Positions 32,001-45,765 of a stretch of 64,000 nucleotides of DNA are shown here, one piece after another. This stretch comes from Datnioides undecimradiatus. Lineage: Eukaryota; Chordata; Actinopteri; Lobotiformes; Datnioididae. How positions within the stretch are numbered: position 1 is the first letter of the stretch; each line of letters starts with the position of its first letter. Where the stretch lies: positions 2,840,173 to 2,904,172 of the forward strand of contig WARS01000015.1 in assembly GCA_008933995.1 (NCBI GenBank), given 5' to 3'. Under the pieces are notes generated by a model, which ran no database searches, was not told the origin of the DNA, and worked only from the letters and a program-made list of their open reading frames with translations. The position numbers were made by a program, and so were the translations under genes.

Positions 32001-35000
32001 TGTGACCTGCACACTCTGGCGTTCTGTCTTTGTTTTTCCATGAGAATCCAAGCCATCCTCACATCTTTAACCAGAGGCTTCTCTGTTTTGACTCAGACAC
32101 CGTGCAGAGTTTCTGGGACATCTGAAGCCATGTGAGAGCCAGAGCTCAGCAGCTTCTGGACCCGAGTCTGGCAACTGGACACTAGTGGATGAAGGGGGAG
32201 AGGAGGTACGTGTTGGGAACTGATGGGTTTTAAGAAAGGAAGCAAAATTTTCACATCATAGTTTGAAAATAAGGAATTATCTTAAAAAATTATTTTTTAA
32301 AGGATTACATGGAAAAAATCAGTAGGAAACTTCAGTAGAAATTTTCCTGGAAAAAAACAAATATCTGTTTGTTTTTCTTCACTGACTGTGATGCTCTTAA
32401 GTACATGTGATGTGTCACCAAGGTTTTGTAGATAATGAACGTATAAATCAGAATGTTCTGGTCTTTGTTCTGGCCTGATGAGTCACATTCAAAGCTGTTG
32501 TGGAAAAAGGTGCCAACTGAACACCTATGACCATTTGAATAATATGTCTGCTGAAATTAAAATTGCGACTGCTGTCAGTGCTAATGCGTTACTTAGGAAC
32601 AACTTTGTCTGAGAACTGTCAAGAAAGATGCTTTGCAAAGTGGTAACATTTAAAAATACTGCAATTTAGGTATTGTGTAATATTCACATTTTTTATCTGT
32701 TACAGTGGTCTGTTGTAACCATTAAATATTAAAAAAAGCTTCTGCTTTGTATTTTTTCTTAAATGATAGACTCTGTCACGACTTATTTTCTTAAAATAGC
32801 ACAGTATGTGGTCATTTAACCTCTAACTAAACTGGCCTTCTCTCCCCTGTATGTAGGATGAGGATCCAGAGAGCAGCTGGCTGTTGCTCTGTGAGGACGA
32901 TCTGATTGCTCTGCTCACCCAGTTCCCATTCCAGCAGCTCTATTCACACATGCTGGGGATGAGCAAGCAGGGTAAGGAAGTCTGTCTGTCTCTCTGTCTG
33001 TCTCTCTGTCTGTTGAGTTGCAACACTCACTGAATGAACTGACACACCACTTTCCCTCCAGGTGTGTATGAACCCCAGGCCTGTTCCAGTCAGAAGATGA
33101 TGCGTGTTTTTGGTTTTGCTTCCTCACTCATTGAAATTCTCGCTCTTGGACTACAAACCTACAACAGGGCCCGATACAGACAGCTAGTTAAGCGCATTGG
33201 ACACATCATACGGTCAGAACACACAAAAAACATCCATATATATAGAATAAAACATATCCGATACATATATATATATTTGTAGATAGATAGATATTCATAA
33301 TTTTCCCTTTGTTCTTTTTCCTCAGGATGACAGTGTGTTATGTCAGCGATCACTGGGCACAGTATGTAAGTTTAACTGTTGCCGGTGGATCCACCACACA
33401 CTCTCTGTCTTTAGACAAACTGCAGCTGGAATACGACCATCTCTTCCTCAGGGCTGTTTTGCATGTACTCAGAAACAAAAGGTGAGGATGTTGCTTCAGG
33501 TTTCAGCTTTAACTTAGAAAAGATTTATTTTCAGGGTTTCACATTTACCTCCTGTTGTCTCTTTTTTGCAGGTTGGGCATTTGGTTGTTCATGTCCGAGA
33601 TGCCATATGGGACTCTCTCCAGCTCTATGCTGTGGAGGGTCCTTTATGTTATGCAGTGTGCAGAGACAGCTGGACTGGAAACCGTTGGCACTGCTAGTGA
33701 CACACACTCCTGCATCCAGGCTCTTAGAGGTACAAGAATCTGTTGCTAAGCTGCTCTTCAAATCTTCGTAACCTCACAAATTTGACACATAAGGACATTG
33801 TAGTATTGTTTAAAAGTGAACCCACTTCTTCATTCTTCATATTATTGGCCCTAAAACTTTTGAATGAGCTACCGGCCTCTTATTTTATTTTGTGTTTCTG
33901 CTCCAGACCCAGAGCACCAGCAGAGGTTTGAGCAGTGGCTGTGTGAAGTCAACAGCTCTGATGGCATCTCCCTCCTCACCGCACTGGCGCACATGGCGAC
34001 ACCGACTCAGCACTCAGACCCCGCGTTCACCACAATCATAACTCTGCTGATCTACCAGGTAGAACATGGACTACATGAGGCACTTTGAGTTTCATTTAGA
34101 GTACTTATTGTAACTACTATGGGTAAGGAAGCATAGAGAGAACATCAGGTTTCAAGGATGCTGGTTAAAGATTCCTCATCCTGTTTCCTTGGTTATAAAA
34201 ACATACAGTGCTTACCTTGTTCTCTGACATCTCTCTTTTTACTTTTGCTCCAGGTGTCTTATGTGAGTGTGTCGACCAGAGAAACTTACTCCAAAGTAGG
34301 AAGGGAGTTACTGGCTGCCATAGCAACAGTCCATCCTTACGTTATCTCTGTGCTGCTGGAGAGACTGAGAGAGACAATACAAACTGTAGGAATGGTTGGT
34401 ACTGCCAGTCTGTTAAGACATGACTACATTGAGAGGAAAACAGAATATATCTGAATTGGTATGTGAATATTTGTGTGTGTTTGTTTTAGGTGGCTCTGTA
34501 CTTGTGCAAAGAGCTGCCTCTGAGTTTGTGGCAGCCACGGCCAGAGGAGATATGTGTGATCGGAGCGTGGTTGCTACAACATCCCCTGTCTGCTGTGGAG
34601 AACCGGCTGGCTTGTGTCATTCTGGAGGGTCTAAACTGGGGTTACACACAGGTAGTGACTGATTCTGTATAATGATGTGTCAAGATGTCTTGGCTGTAAA
34701 TGTGAGCTTGGCAATAAACCTGTTTCCTCTTGCAGGATGGCTCCTTGGCACTGTCTTCGTCTCTCCACAGTGAAGTGGCCCTGCTGGTGGCTGAGGCCTA
34801 TCAAAAGTACCTTACTGACAAACCATACAGCGGCCTCATATCAGAGGGAATCAAACAGGTGACACATCTACTTTTTGCTCACAGGTGTTCAGTGTGAACC
34901 ACAGAGGCTCTTTTCACTACATCAAACATTACTGGGTGCATATTCACAACTGTCTCTCTCTTACTTCCTGCCTACAGGTGTCTTATCTTGCCAGTGTCCT

Positions 35001-38000
35001 TCGTTTGGGTGTGTCTCCGGAAGCATCCTTTAGTCAGTGGGCATGGCAACTGTTGCTAAGGCTGAAACTCCACGGCAATGCCCAGAACCCTAAAGGAGCC
35101 TGGTCGGTCCCTGCTTTGACATCAAACCCACCTCCAGAGCTTACACACGCTCCCAGCATGCACTCTGTTATCAGGGCTGTAAAAGCAGGCATCCCTATTG
35201 GATGCTACCTGTCCATTGCCATGACAACAGTAGGACATAGGTTTGTACTCATTCACACTAAGTGAGTTATGGTTGATTTATAAATAGAATGTGAATGAAG
35301 TTAATCTGTTGATTTTGGTTCTGTGTGTTTCCTCTAGTCTGGAAAACTTTTGTACCGATGGGGTGGGGTTGTTAAAAAGTCTGATTCAATCTCGCCACCT
35401 GAGAGCTGCTGTGCATCTTCTGGACAATATCCTACCCCCAACCTACCCTCTTAGCTTCTACCTGCTCAACAACGCTCAGTAAGAGAGATACACACAGCCT
35501 GTAAAAGACCAGAGACAAAGATATAGATATACCCAACTGTCATCCCTCTGTTCGTTCCAGGTTTGTAAGTTGTATCCAGTTGTTCTTGCAGTACGACAGC
35601 GTGTGTCCTCAAGGTGTAACACAGCAGGTCACTCACCGGGTAGCACCACTGCTCACAGGAACCACCTATGGAGACAATGTCCGACTGCTGAACAGCGTCA
35701 TTCAGGTTCGTCACAATCAGCTTTTATTATAAAGATGTATATCAGGTGCTCAGCCGAAAAGATTGCAAAAGCAATTTTTCAGTAATCCAGAAAAGATAGT
35801 AGTATAGAGTATAATTCGTGTAAGAGGTGTATGAATATGTGCGTGTGTGTGCTTTATCTCCCAGAGTCACGTGGTGGAAAGTTCTCAGCCCAGTCGTGTC
35901 GGAGCTGCGGCAGTGCTGGAGTTTTGGGTGGGGATTTTGACTCAGCAGAATCTGTGGTACCGGGACAAAACAGTCCTGTTCCTCATGGATCAAATCTGTT
36001 GTGCCGCATTCAAACACCATCAGGAGGAATGTGTGCAGAAACTTCTGTACCAACAGCATAAGGTATTTACTCAGTCGGGTTTGAGGTTTGCATTATTAAG
36101 GGACTCACAGGTGCCGATGCTGAATTTAGCACTGCACACTGCCTTCAGTCTGATTCTAAAAACAATCATTACATTATCTTTTAATGGGTTGCATATTAGA
36201 CAAAGAGTTTGATCGTGTGGGATACAGAAAATATTTAACCAATTTAACTTTTGATTTTGCTATTGCTCATTCAGATTGTGATGAAACTGATTTCATATTA
36301 GTAGTGATTTGATTTTGAAAGTAAATAAACCATGACATTTTCATCAGGAAAGCTTCTGGTAGCTGACCAAGCACTATGACAGAGTAAATTCTTCCATTTT
36401 CATACCCCATGCAGAATGCCTTGGGTTACCACGGAGATCGGGGTCTTCTCTCATCCCTGGTTGGCTGGATTGCTGGAAATGCCACGCCCTCATTCATAGA
36501 GGGCCAATCCCTGAGTGTGGAAGTAAGGGTCCCAGAAGCACCAACAGTATGTGCAAGTGGCCTTGATCATACAAGTAAAAGTTGTCGGTGCTGACAGACT
36601 TGTTGTTGTCTGTCTGTTTGGAGGTTTGGTTCGCCTGGCTGGTGCTAAATATGGAGGGCGTGTTTGAGGACGATTCTCAGTTGAGACGCTGCGTTGAAAA
36701 TGAGCTCCTGTCAGAGCCCAGCATTTCCCCAGAACAAGCCTTAAAGGTAAACATACACACACACAAACAGCTGTACATTGGTTGAGGTAGAAAGTGTTAT
36801 TTATAGCAACTGTTCAGTATCACTTGGCACTGAGAATTTAGAAGATATTTCACTTCCAGGAAACAACTGGAGGACAAACTGCTGCACAGTTTCATATAAT
36901 TATGACATGTGACTGAACATAAACACTCCTGTCATAGAGTACTTGCAAAGTCAAATACCAATGGCATGGTAGTGAGTGTTGAGTAGACTGGGTCACAATC
37001 CTAAATGCTATATGTCTGTGTCTGAGCCAGAAGGCGCAGCAGAGGCTGAAGTTGCCAGTGGCACCATCTCTGCAGAGGCTGCAGGTGTATCGCTGGGCGA
37101 ATCAGGCTTTAACCACGCCTCCTGACCACCCTCTCCTTCCCCTGATCTGGCAGAAGTTTTTACAGCTCTACCTCAGACAGCCAGGACCTGAGTATGGGTA
37201 CGATTCACACACTCAGCCCAATCCTTAGCCAGAGAAACAGGAAATTGAAATTGAAATCGAGTGAAGGTACAGCGTCTCTTTCTGTGTATGTGTTGTCCAC
37301 CAGGTTGGCTGCAGGTGGATGTATCGGCCGAAGGTTCTTCCAGGCCTCATCTCAGGCTGCTTTACTCAGAGACCTGAGACAGAGAATACAGGAGGTGTCT
37401 GACTTCCACCATGCTGCCAGCCAGGCCCTCAAGGTTCCCCCACCACACACGCCTTCATCAGACAGCCAGGGCGAAGAAAGCCCAGACAAATCACATCCCA
37501 CTTATCTCACATCTCCTCAGCTACACACAGAGCTGGTCAGGTAGGTCACTGATGCTTAAATACACCCCTCCCTGTTAATGCAGTAGCAGTCTATAGTGTG
37601 TTAGCAGACTCTTAGATCTCAGTTGATTGGTTGCTTACAGGTTGTTTGGTGTATTTGCTGTTTGGCTGGATGATGAGACTCTGCAGAAGCAGGAAGTATA
37701 CCTTCCCTCTCTTCCACCCGAGTATGAGCCACACCGATTGGCACAGGTCATGCAGCGGCAGCAGGTGGGTTTGTCTTTGTGCATGTGTATGTCTGTCACT
37801 GAAATATGGTGGAGTGCTTTTGACAGGTTGGTCAAACATCATTGTGGTGTGTTCTAACATGTAGCTCATACATTTGAATTTATGTGTCCGTGTTGCTGTT
37901 GTGTTCGCTGTAGGAACTGTGGCTGGAGTATGTAGACCAGGAGCGTCTACAATATGATGAGAGAGAGGTTCTGTCTCTGTGGGAAAAGGTGCAGAGTGAG

Positions 38001-41000
38001 CCAACCTTCTTGCAGGCCCAAAGCCCCGGCTTCACCGACTACACCAGCCTCAGCAACGGTAAAGAGTCAAAAAAGATATTTTAGATTCAAAGGATTATGT
38101 CAAGTTTCATTGTATTTACATGAAAACTCTGGACTGCTACTGTGTCTATGCAGCGAGGGAGCGTATCCTGTCCAACCTGCAGAAGCATCCAGTTCCCCGT
38201 CAGGCACCAGAGCTGCAGCCGCAGAGGGCTCCAGTAGCAGAAGTCCCCACGGCCTGCCTCACTGACTCCAAAGCTGCTGCTGAACTGGTGCAGCGTGACC
38301 TCAGCATCCTGCAGGACCAGGCCAGGTACATGGAACACATCCAAACATTAAAACATTTCCACAGCAGCGGCACACACAGCACTTGTTTGTACTCACGCAC
38401 ACATTAAATCAATTTTAAAGCTGATTTCTCAATACTTCCTCATCTTGGCCTCAGGATTGCAGTGGCACGTGAAGCCCAGCAGGTGGCGTTGGAGCAAGAG
38501 TTGCTGGAAAGCCTTCCTCTACTGTATAAAAACCAACCGGAGCAAGTCACCATGCCCTTGGAGTGTAAAGGGAAGGGAGGTCAGCCCTGCCAGGGACCAG
38601 CAAACATCACTGTCACAGTATGTCCACCAAAAATGCAAACCACCCACATTTTTGCACTTTTTAGAATTTCTTTATGTAAATGTGTTTGCGTGTTGTGTCC
38701 ATTTACCGCACAGTGTGAGCGTGTCCAGAGACAGGAGGCAGTGCAGACTCAGATAACGTCACTGCGCAGAGACATCAAGAAGCTCCAGACAGACTCCATG
38801 GCTCCTCCGCCTCAAAGCCTGGCCCAGGCCGCTGTCCACACTGAAAACTTTATCACGTCAGTAAAAACAGATGATTCTGCTGAAAAAGATCTACATGAAT
38901 ATAATAAGTGCAAACAAATTTGGGAAGAAATATAGTTATTTTAATACAATTTTTATGACTGTTGTGTGTGTTTAGGGCACTGGTGAATATGTACAAGGCA
39001 CAGAAATCACCAGCAGTGCAGCATGTTGGCGTGTCTGCCTTCTACCAGGTGGTCTCCTACGTGTGTGAAGACACGTTGCGACATCCTCCAACACGTCAGT
39101 ACCTCTCCTCGTGTGTGGAGATTCTGGGACAGGTACACACACACACAAACACACACACACACAGCAGTACGTAACATACCACACATCAAGCACTTTTTAG
39201 CTTTATTTAAAATGTCCAAACATCAGTCCATCATCTACGTTAACCCACCATGAATCAGAAACAGTGTGGCTCGGGGATTAGGTAGAATGTAATTGATTGT
39301 TTACAGGGGTTCAGATTAACTATTGCCACGTGCTCTTGTTTGTGTCTAGGTGTTTATCCAGGGCAATCCAGAGGAATGTGGCCGTGTCCTGAAAACCATT
39401 TTGGAGCAGAGGCGTCTTTGCCCACTCATTTCCCCCTTCTTCACTCCCAACGCAGCACCCAATCAGCTTGTCTTTCTCTACCAAGATGTGGTGACATCTT
39501 TACACCTTGACAGCGCTGACGTCATTTTCATGCTGCTCACGAAGGTTAGGCTAGACTCGCACGCAACACACTGAGGAAATTTGACATACACCCAAAGCAA
39601 TCCGGTGCCAGTAACCAATTCTGGTTCTTCTGCTGCAGTTCGATCTTTGCCAGTGGCTGATTGAAGCTCATCCTGTGTTTTCGGAGAGAACACGTTTGCT
39701 GGAGTTGATCCACGGAGCTCTCTGCATCTGCGGCCAGGACCCTGAGCCTGAATTTCTCACGCCTTTTCACCTCTTCACCAAACACTGGACCTGGCTTTTA
39801 CGCCACCACTTCCCTGATCACTACAGTGACTGCTTGCGGCTGCTCATGACCAGTAAGTGTATCTATATGAGTTCATGATTCACATAAGTCACATTTTGAG
39901 TCATCATTTTCATCATCATCATCATCAATTCACTTTTTAAAGCAGCAAGAGCTGCTTTAAAAAATCCTCCTGTGATTCATCAAAACACATTCATGCTCCT
40001 GAAAGAATGCCTCCTACTCGTCTTCCCACCAACAAAAGATTAAATTAATTAATTAATAACCAAACTAAAGTGGGATCATTCCATCAATGTGCTGAATCAA
40101 AAAAAAAAGTGTAGATATAGCTTTATTTTGTGCGCAAGTGTGTCTCTATTTGTGTGTTTAATCAAGACAAAATCTGGGTTTATTTCTCACAGCCCCATCA
40201 GTTAAATGATTCCTGATGAATACTTGAAGTTTTAAGACAGTTATGAAAGATCTGATGTAGTACTTTATTTAACTTTAACCTTATTTATTTGTTTAATTAT
40301 ATCTTTATGTTGTGAGTATTGGATTTAGGTGTTTTGCAGCTTTTCTGAAAACAAGCATTTCTTAACTTTATCAGGCTCTTCAAACCAGTTACTTAGTCCA
40401 GAGTGCTGGAAGGTGACTCTGCGAGTGTTGGGCTGCTTACCTCCATCCCGCCAGACCAAGAGCAAAGCTGAACAAGCACTAAGCACCACTGACATCTCCG
40501 GCCGTGCTGTCGGACCAGCTGCTTCTCCCTACAGATCCCCCATCAGCCTCTCCCCTCAGCAGGTACAGAGTCAAACCTCCTTATCTGTTTTATCTGTCTA
40601 ATTATATTGTATGATGCTTACACATTCATTATTAGTCCAATCTCAGTGTGGGACTTTATTGGTTGCTAACAGGTGGATGAGACAGTTGATTGGCTGAGCG
40701 ATTACTTCCTGCGTAGTCGTATCAGTAAGCCAGACCTCCGCAGTTTTGGCCTCTACTCAGCCTGGACTCCCTACATCACTGAGGTTGTCTCCCTTTGGGA
40801 CCATCTGATTGGCTGTCTAATCAACGTGCAGCTCAGCAGCTGTGCCAGAGAGTCAGTGGGCAGCAGCAAAATAATGAAAGGTAACTTCCAAATGCCAGCA
40901 CGTGTTTAGGAATAATAATACGTGGGATCAGCAATACAATTCAGTTCATATGCTTTGTTATTATCTATTGTTACACAGCTTTGCAGGACCTACACAGTAA

Positions 41001-44000
41001 GATTGTGAAGTTATTCAAGCCTTGGATCTTTCCTGTGGACACAGATGATGGCGGGTAAGCATGGCGTACCTTCAGCTCTTGAGCAGTCATTGATTTTAGA
41101 CAGCTGAGGAATATTGTCAATGAGGCGGACGTGGATCAGTAAAGTAGTCAGATGTAGCCCTCGCTTCTGTTTTCAGGTCGATGGCAGATGCTTATGGTGT
41201 CGTATTACATAACTGTTTAACAAAGACTTTTTATGTCTCTGAAGCAGCACACTATACATTAAACTACAAGCACAACAGTGCCTGGATAGAGACAAAAGAA
41301 AACATTTGATATGTACTTCTGGGTTATAAGTGAACAACGTGACAATAAACTCATTGTACTCTATTTTCCCTGGTGGATGCATGGAGAGAGCAGTTAAGTG
41401 CTTATACAAAGCGAGAAAACAAAGTCAGTATCAGTTTCTTTTTCTGTCAGCAACCTCAAGTGTTACCCCTGGCTGGAGACGGATGCGAGTGCAGCTGGAT
41501 GTGTCGTTGGCCTGTACACTCAACTCACCGAAACACTGCATCACAAATTTAGAGGTGGGTTCCCAATAGTCTGCTGTTCACGCATGACTGTTAACGTGCT
41601 GCACAAAGTTATTTATAACTTTGCGTGTATATGTGTTGCAGATCGCCTGCTGCCTGGCCAGAGAGGTGCACTGTGGCTGTGCATGATGCAGTACTGCGAG
41701 AGCTGCACCTCTCCCCGCACACCCGAGTACCTTCTCTATCTGTACCACACACACCTCCGCAGCCTGCCCTGGAGACACCTGCACCCTGACACTCAGCTAA
41801 TGGAGCAGCTCTTCAATGTGAGACACTCTGCCCTTCGACTCCTAACCCCTGACCCTCTGCAGAGCACACTGGTCTAGACATGCATGACGCAGGGGAGTTT
41901 GTTAATTTGAAACCTTGGTCCTTGGCCCCTAGCTTCTATTATTAGCCCGACTTTCCATAATTATAGTCTCAACACCCTGTTCCTGGAAACAAGCTCCTGT
42001 CTCTCAAGACACACAGAGACACACAAAGACTGTAAATAAAATATTCTTTATCAAAGAATGGTTGAGTAAAAACAAAGATAGAGCGAAGCAGGGGAATGTA
42101 GTGGAAAAGTTGCTATTCTAATTCTAATGTATAATGAGGATATTTGGATTTCCTTCAGGATAACTGAATTATAAATTTATCAATAAATGTGCAGATTGCA
42201 TTGAGTAGGAGTCTAACACAAGTCTCAGTACAGTCAGTTAGGACCCAAGAGAGTTGATTTGCTTGTGCTGTTTTGACTGGGTTTGTGTTTATTTTCTCGC
42301 CTTCCTATGCCTGCAGGTGGAGAGAGGAAGTCCCAAGAGCTGCTTCCTCTTTCTCGGAGAGGTGTTATGTGAAGTTAACTGGGTCAGTGTCCTAGGTGAC
42401 CACTTACATGTGCCCCCCACCTCTACAAAATACCCAACCCTACTGGACACTCAGAAGGAATCACACACCATGTTGGTCTATCTACTGTACATGCTAGTTT
42501 TTCTGGCAAAGGAGGAACAAATCCTGAGTCAGCAGGTATGTCGCAGATACCTCTGTTCCACATAAGGGTCAGACGTTTTCCTTGTTCTTCATGTGTTCTC
42601 CATCCTCAACCTCCAGGACTCCCCTTTACTCAGTCTCTTGGTCCAGTCCACTTCTCTTCCCTGGTACCAACTGGACCTGTCCTCATACCAGGGCATTCTG
42701 GGATATGTCAGCACCCACTACCCTCCCTCCTTGTTGCTCAGCGCCGATTCTGCACCTCAGCTGCTGCTGAAGTCACTGCGTAGTGCTGCTGGGCTCCACC
42801 CATGGGCTAATGAAGTTCCACACATGGTACAGACTTTTTTGTTTCACTGTTCAAATCTTACATTTGTTAAAGCTTCATGAACCTGTTAAGATCTAGTTGG
42901 AACTATTGCTACAATACATTGAAGGGTTAGGTCAGGGTTTTTTATTTTTTGAAGTGAGGTTATATAAACAATGCACTGCTGTAGACAGGAGCAGCAGCAT
43001 GTACTTAACCACCTATAGGAAGCCTTACTTCATTAAAATCAATATCAGATTATCAGAGTATTTTCACTGCTTTACCCTATAAGTCGCTCTCTCCGAAGCT
43101 ACCAGACTCCCCTTTATGAAAGCAGTAATCTCACCTTGCAGAACACGTGAGTTTTTCATCTACTGCTACCTCGATCTGTTAGCTTGTCGTGTTTCCGTGT
43201 GACTTTGGCAAATCCAAACTAACCCTTTAAAACACAGAAGTCACACCATAACACAAAGGAACTAACTGATAAGGGCAGCGGTGGACCAGTAACTCCCATG
43301 TTCTGTGGCGTAAAATTACTGTTTTGTCAAAGAGGTCTGAATTTGAGGAGAGCGCAGAGTGAGTGAATAAATCCAGCACTACATTCATTCAGAGCTCCAT
43401 ACATAAATTATTGACAACTTCTTGAACCACTTACAGCTGATATTTTATCAGAGTCGATGTATTGTGCGAATGTAGAATACTAGATATGACTGTCATACAG
43501 TGGAGCCCTCATGTTGGAGAACATAAGAGCTCATGCTTCTCCTATATCTGCATGCACACTGCCCCAGGCAGGTACATCTTGTGTAAAAGTGGGAGGCTTG
43601 AAAGACCTGCATTAAATTTAGATTTAACAATTCAGTGTTCTTTGCCAGCTCTGTATCACTCAGCCAAATTACATAAATGCATTGCTCAAATCCTTATAGT
43701 TGCTGTTGATGTAGAGCAGCAGAGGTTTTTTACACCATTTGCTAATGTTTCAAAGTAGACTGATTTTATCAGAACACTCTTAAGCTCGACTGCACACAGG
43801 ACCAGGCAAGATCCAGCCGTGCAATTTCCTTTTAATTTTAGCAATTCCATTGCTAAAAATAGCCTTGCTATCAAACATAGGTACTGTTTATTATAGCAAA
43901 AATGTGCATGTAATTCTGTGGCACTTGGATACATAAACATACCAACATAAAGTTTTAAATTTAAGCATCACATAAGGTTTGGCAGACATATAATTTATAA

Positions 44001-45765
44001 GGCATACGGTATATGATAGGTGACATTGTATGTATTCATATCTATTTCTGCAAAGCAATAACCCAAACAAACAAACAAACAGAAACACCCACATAAACTG
44101 TGTTACTTTCTGTCTGTCAGGAAGCGACGCTGAAGGCTGGAGCGTATGTGTGCTGGTGCGTTCAGTCTTTGGTGACTCTGGAACAAGGAGGCAGCATAAC
44201 CCTCAATAGCCTGGAGGCTCAGCTGGAGACACTTCTGGAGGGCATCATCACATTCAACCCACCAGGTGAGATACCCACACAGTTTTCCTCATTTGCATGA
44301 TTAATCATCAGTAACGAACATCGACTGTATCACTTCCTCCTTTTTTCTTGACAGAGACAGGACTGGAGCAGAGACACATGGCGTTCTGCAGCCTGTTCAG
44401 TGACGCTCTGGCCCTGCTGAATGGAGTGGGTGTCTCGACAGGCGAGGGACTTGCTGCTCATGTCATTACCTGGCTAGACAGGAAGGGGAGGGGCTTTCCT
44501 ATTCTGCCTCTTCTGACGGCTTGCTCCCGCTGTCTTGCATCAGTACGGCACATGACTCGCATCATGGAAGCATGCATTACAGCATACTTCAACCATGGTA
44601 ACCAGTTCAGCACTTTTCAGCCTTATCGTTACATCAAGCAGACAGCTTGTCTCTAACCAATTTGCCAAAACGTTGTTGTAGCTTTTGAAATCTCTCCCTT
44701 CAGACATATGTTTTTCTTTTTTAGCTGAGGAGGACTCTGTAGGTTGGGGTCCTGTGCTGGCATCACTGCAGGTACCCGAGCTCACAGTGGATGACTTCCT
44801 TTCTGAGAGCCAATCAGGAGGCAGCTTCCTGACGCTCTACGCCTTCATCCTGCAGCGCCTCAACACTGAATACACAGCAGCCAATGAGAGGAGGACTCTG
44901 GCTCTAATTAACACATGGTCCAATCAGGTCTTCCCCAGGTTTGACACTCTGTTGCCTTCTATGGCTTTTTAAAAATCAATTTAGCATGTCAACATCTGCT
45001 TTGTCAGTATAGTTACACAGTATAGTTGTCAGCTATGATGTGTTTTGTGTGCCCAGTGGTCCAGGTGATGAAGCCAAGCTGTTTCTTTGGTGGCACAAAG
45101 CGCTAAATCTGTCAGCAGAGCAGCTTCAGCCGCAGTCGGGCCAGACTGAAGTGTCAGGAGTCGTTTTGGGTCTGTTGAGGTTGCAAACCAGGCTGCTTCA
45201 GCTGGGAGAAGAGAGACTGAACTCTGGGCTGTTGGGAGCTATAGGCTTGGGCAAGAGATCTCCTGTTTCTAATCGGTGAGCACGCAGTCATTTTATTAGC
45301 TAATGAAAAGACTTTAATGTCGTAGTGGAATATTAATTTATTGTTGGGGTTGACCACGCAGGTTCAGGGTGGTGGTACGCAGTCTGGCAGCGTTCCTGGC
45401 AGTCCAGGTGTCATCGGAGACAGAGCTCCGACTCCAACCCACCAGTGACTTGCAGCTCTGTGCAAAAGCGCAGCAAGTATGCAACAAAAAATAGAGAGCG
45501 CAAATAGAGTGTTTCCATTTTCTAGTCTGCAATTATCTCCCAGAAATAACTCTGTTATTCTTTGTCTTTTCTGTGGATGCAGACACTGGGTATGTTGGAG
45601 GCCATGCCCAGCAACAAGCAGTACGCCGAGTTAGAGGACTCTGTGAATAAAGCTGTCCAGTTCATCCGATACCCAGGGCACTGTCTGAGAGATGGACCCC
45701 GACTGCTAGCCCTGCTAGCCAACCTCCTATACCCTGACCTCAGATACCTGCACATTATCCGTTAA
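29097..45765 (+). CDS. epg5: Ectopic P granules protein 5 homologue (EPG5), autophagy tether
   Basis: EPG5 tethers autophagosomes to late endosomes/lysosomes through RAB7 and LC3 and promotes SNARE assembly. There are 45 phase-consistent coding exons: 29097-29150, 29508-30155, 30770-31030, 31135-31333, 31446-31582, 31681-31788, 31881-31954, 32097-32205, 32857-32971, 33062-33212, 33326-33481, 33572-33729, 33907-34058, 34254-34394, 34490-34651, 34736-34858, 34978-35240, 35338-35478, 35561-35705, 35865-36062, 36415-36522, 36624-36746, 37031-37197, 37304-37540, 37641-37764, 37914-38058, 38154-38325, 38455-38617, 38714-38856, 38976-39132, 39350-39544, 39639-39852, 40375-40562, 40673-40880, 40979-41054, 41451-41554, 41642-41817, 42317-42535, 42617-42826, 44121-44265, 44355-44597, 44725-44938, 45057-45275, 45362-45476, 45583-45765. 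They total 2580 aa (human about 2579). The N-terminus is basic, then Ser/Glu/Pro-rich and probably disordered (exon 2). A candidate LC3-interacting motif WTLV lies at residues 521-524. Other recognised segments are [14 protein letters not shown] and the C-terminal [12 protein letters not shown] coiled-coil-like stretch falls in exons 27-29. Confidence 0.96.
42850..44120. repeat. epg5 intron 39 with a dispersed-repeat-like segment
   Basis: This 1.3 kb intron is far longer than its neighbours. A block around 43080-43340 with phrases such as 'ctctccgaagctaccagact' and 'ggaccagtaactcccatgtt' resembles a dispersed repeat of perch-like fishes, which would explain the intron's size. Recognition is from memory; the boundaries are approximate and no ORF is supported. 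Confidence 0.4.
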
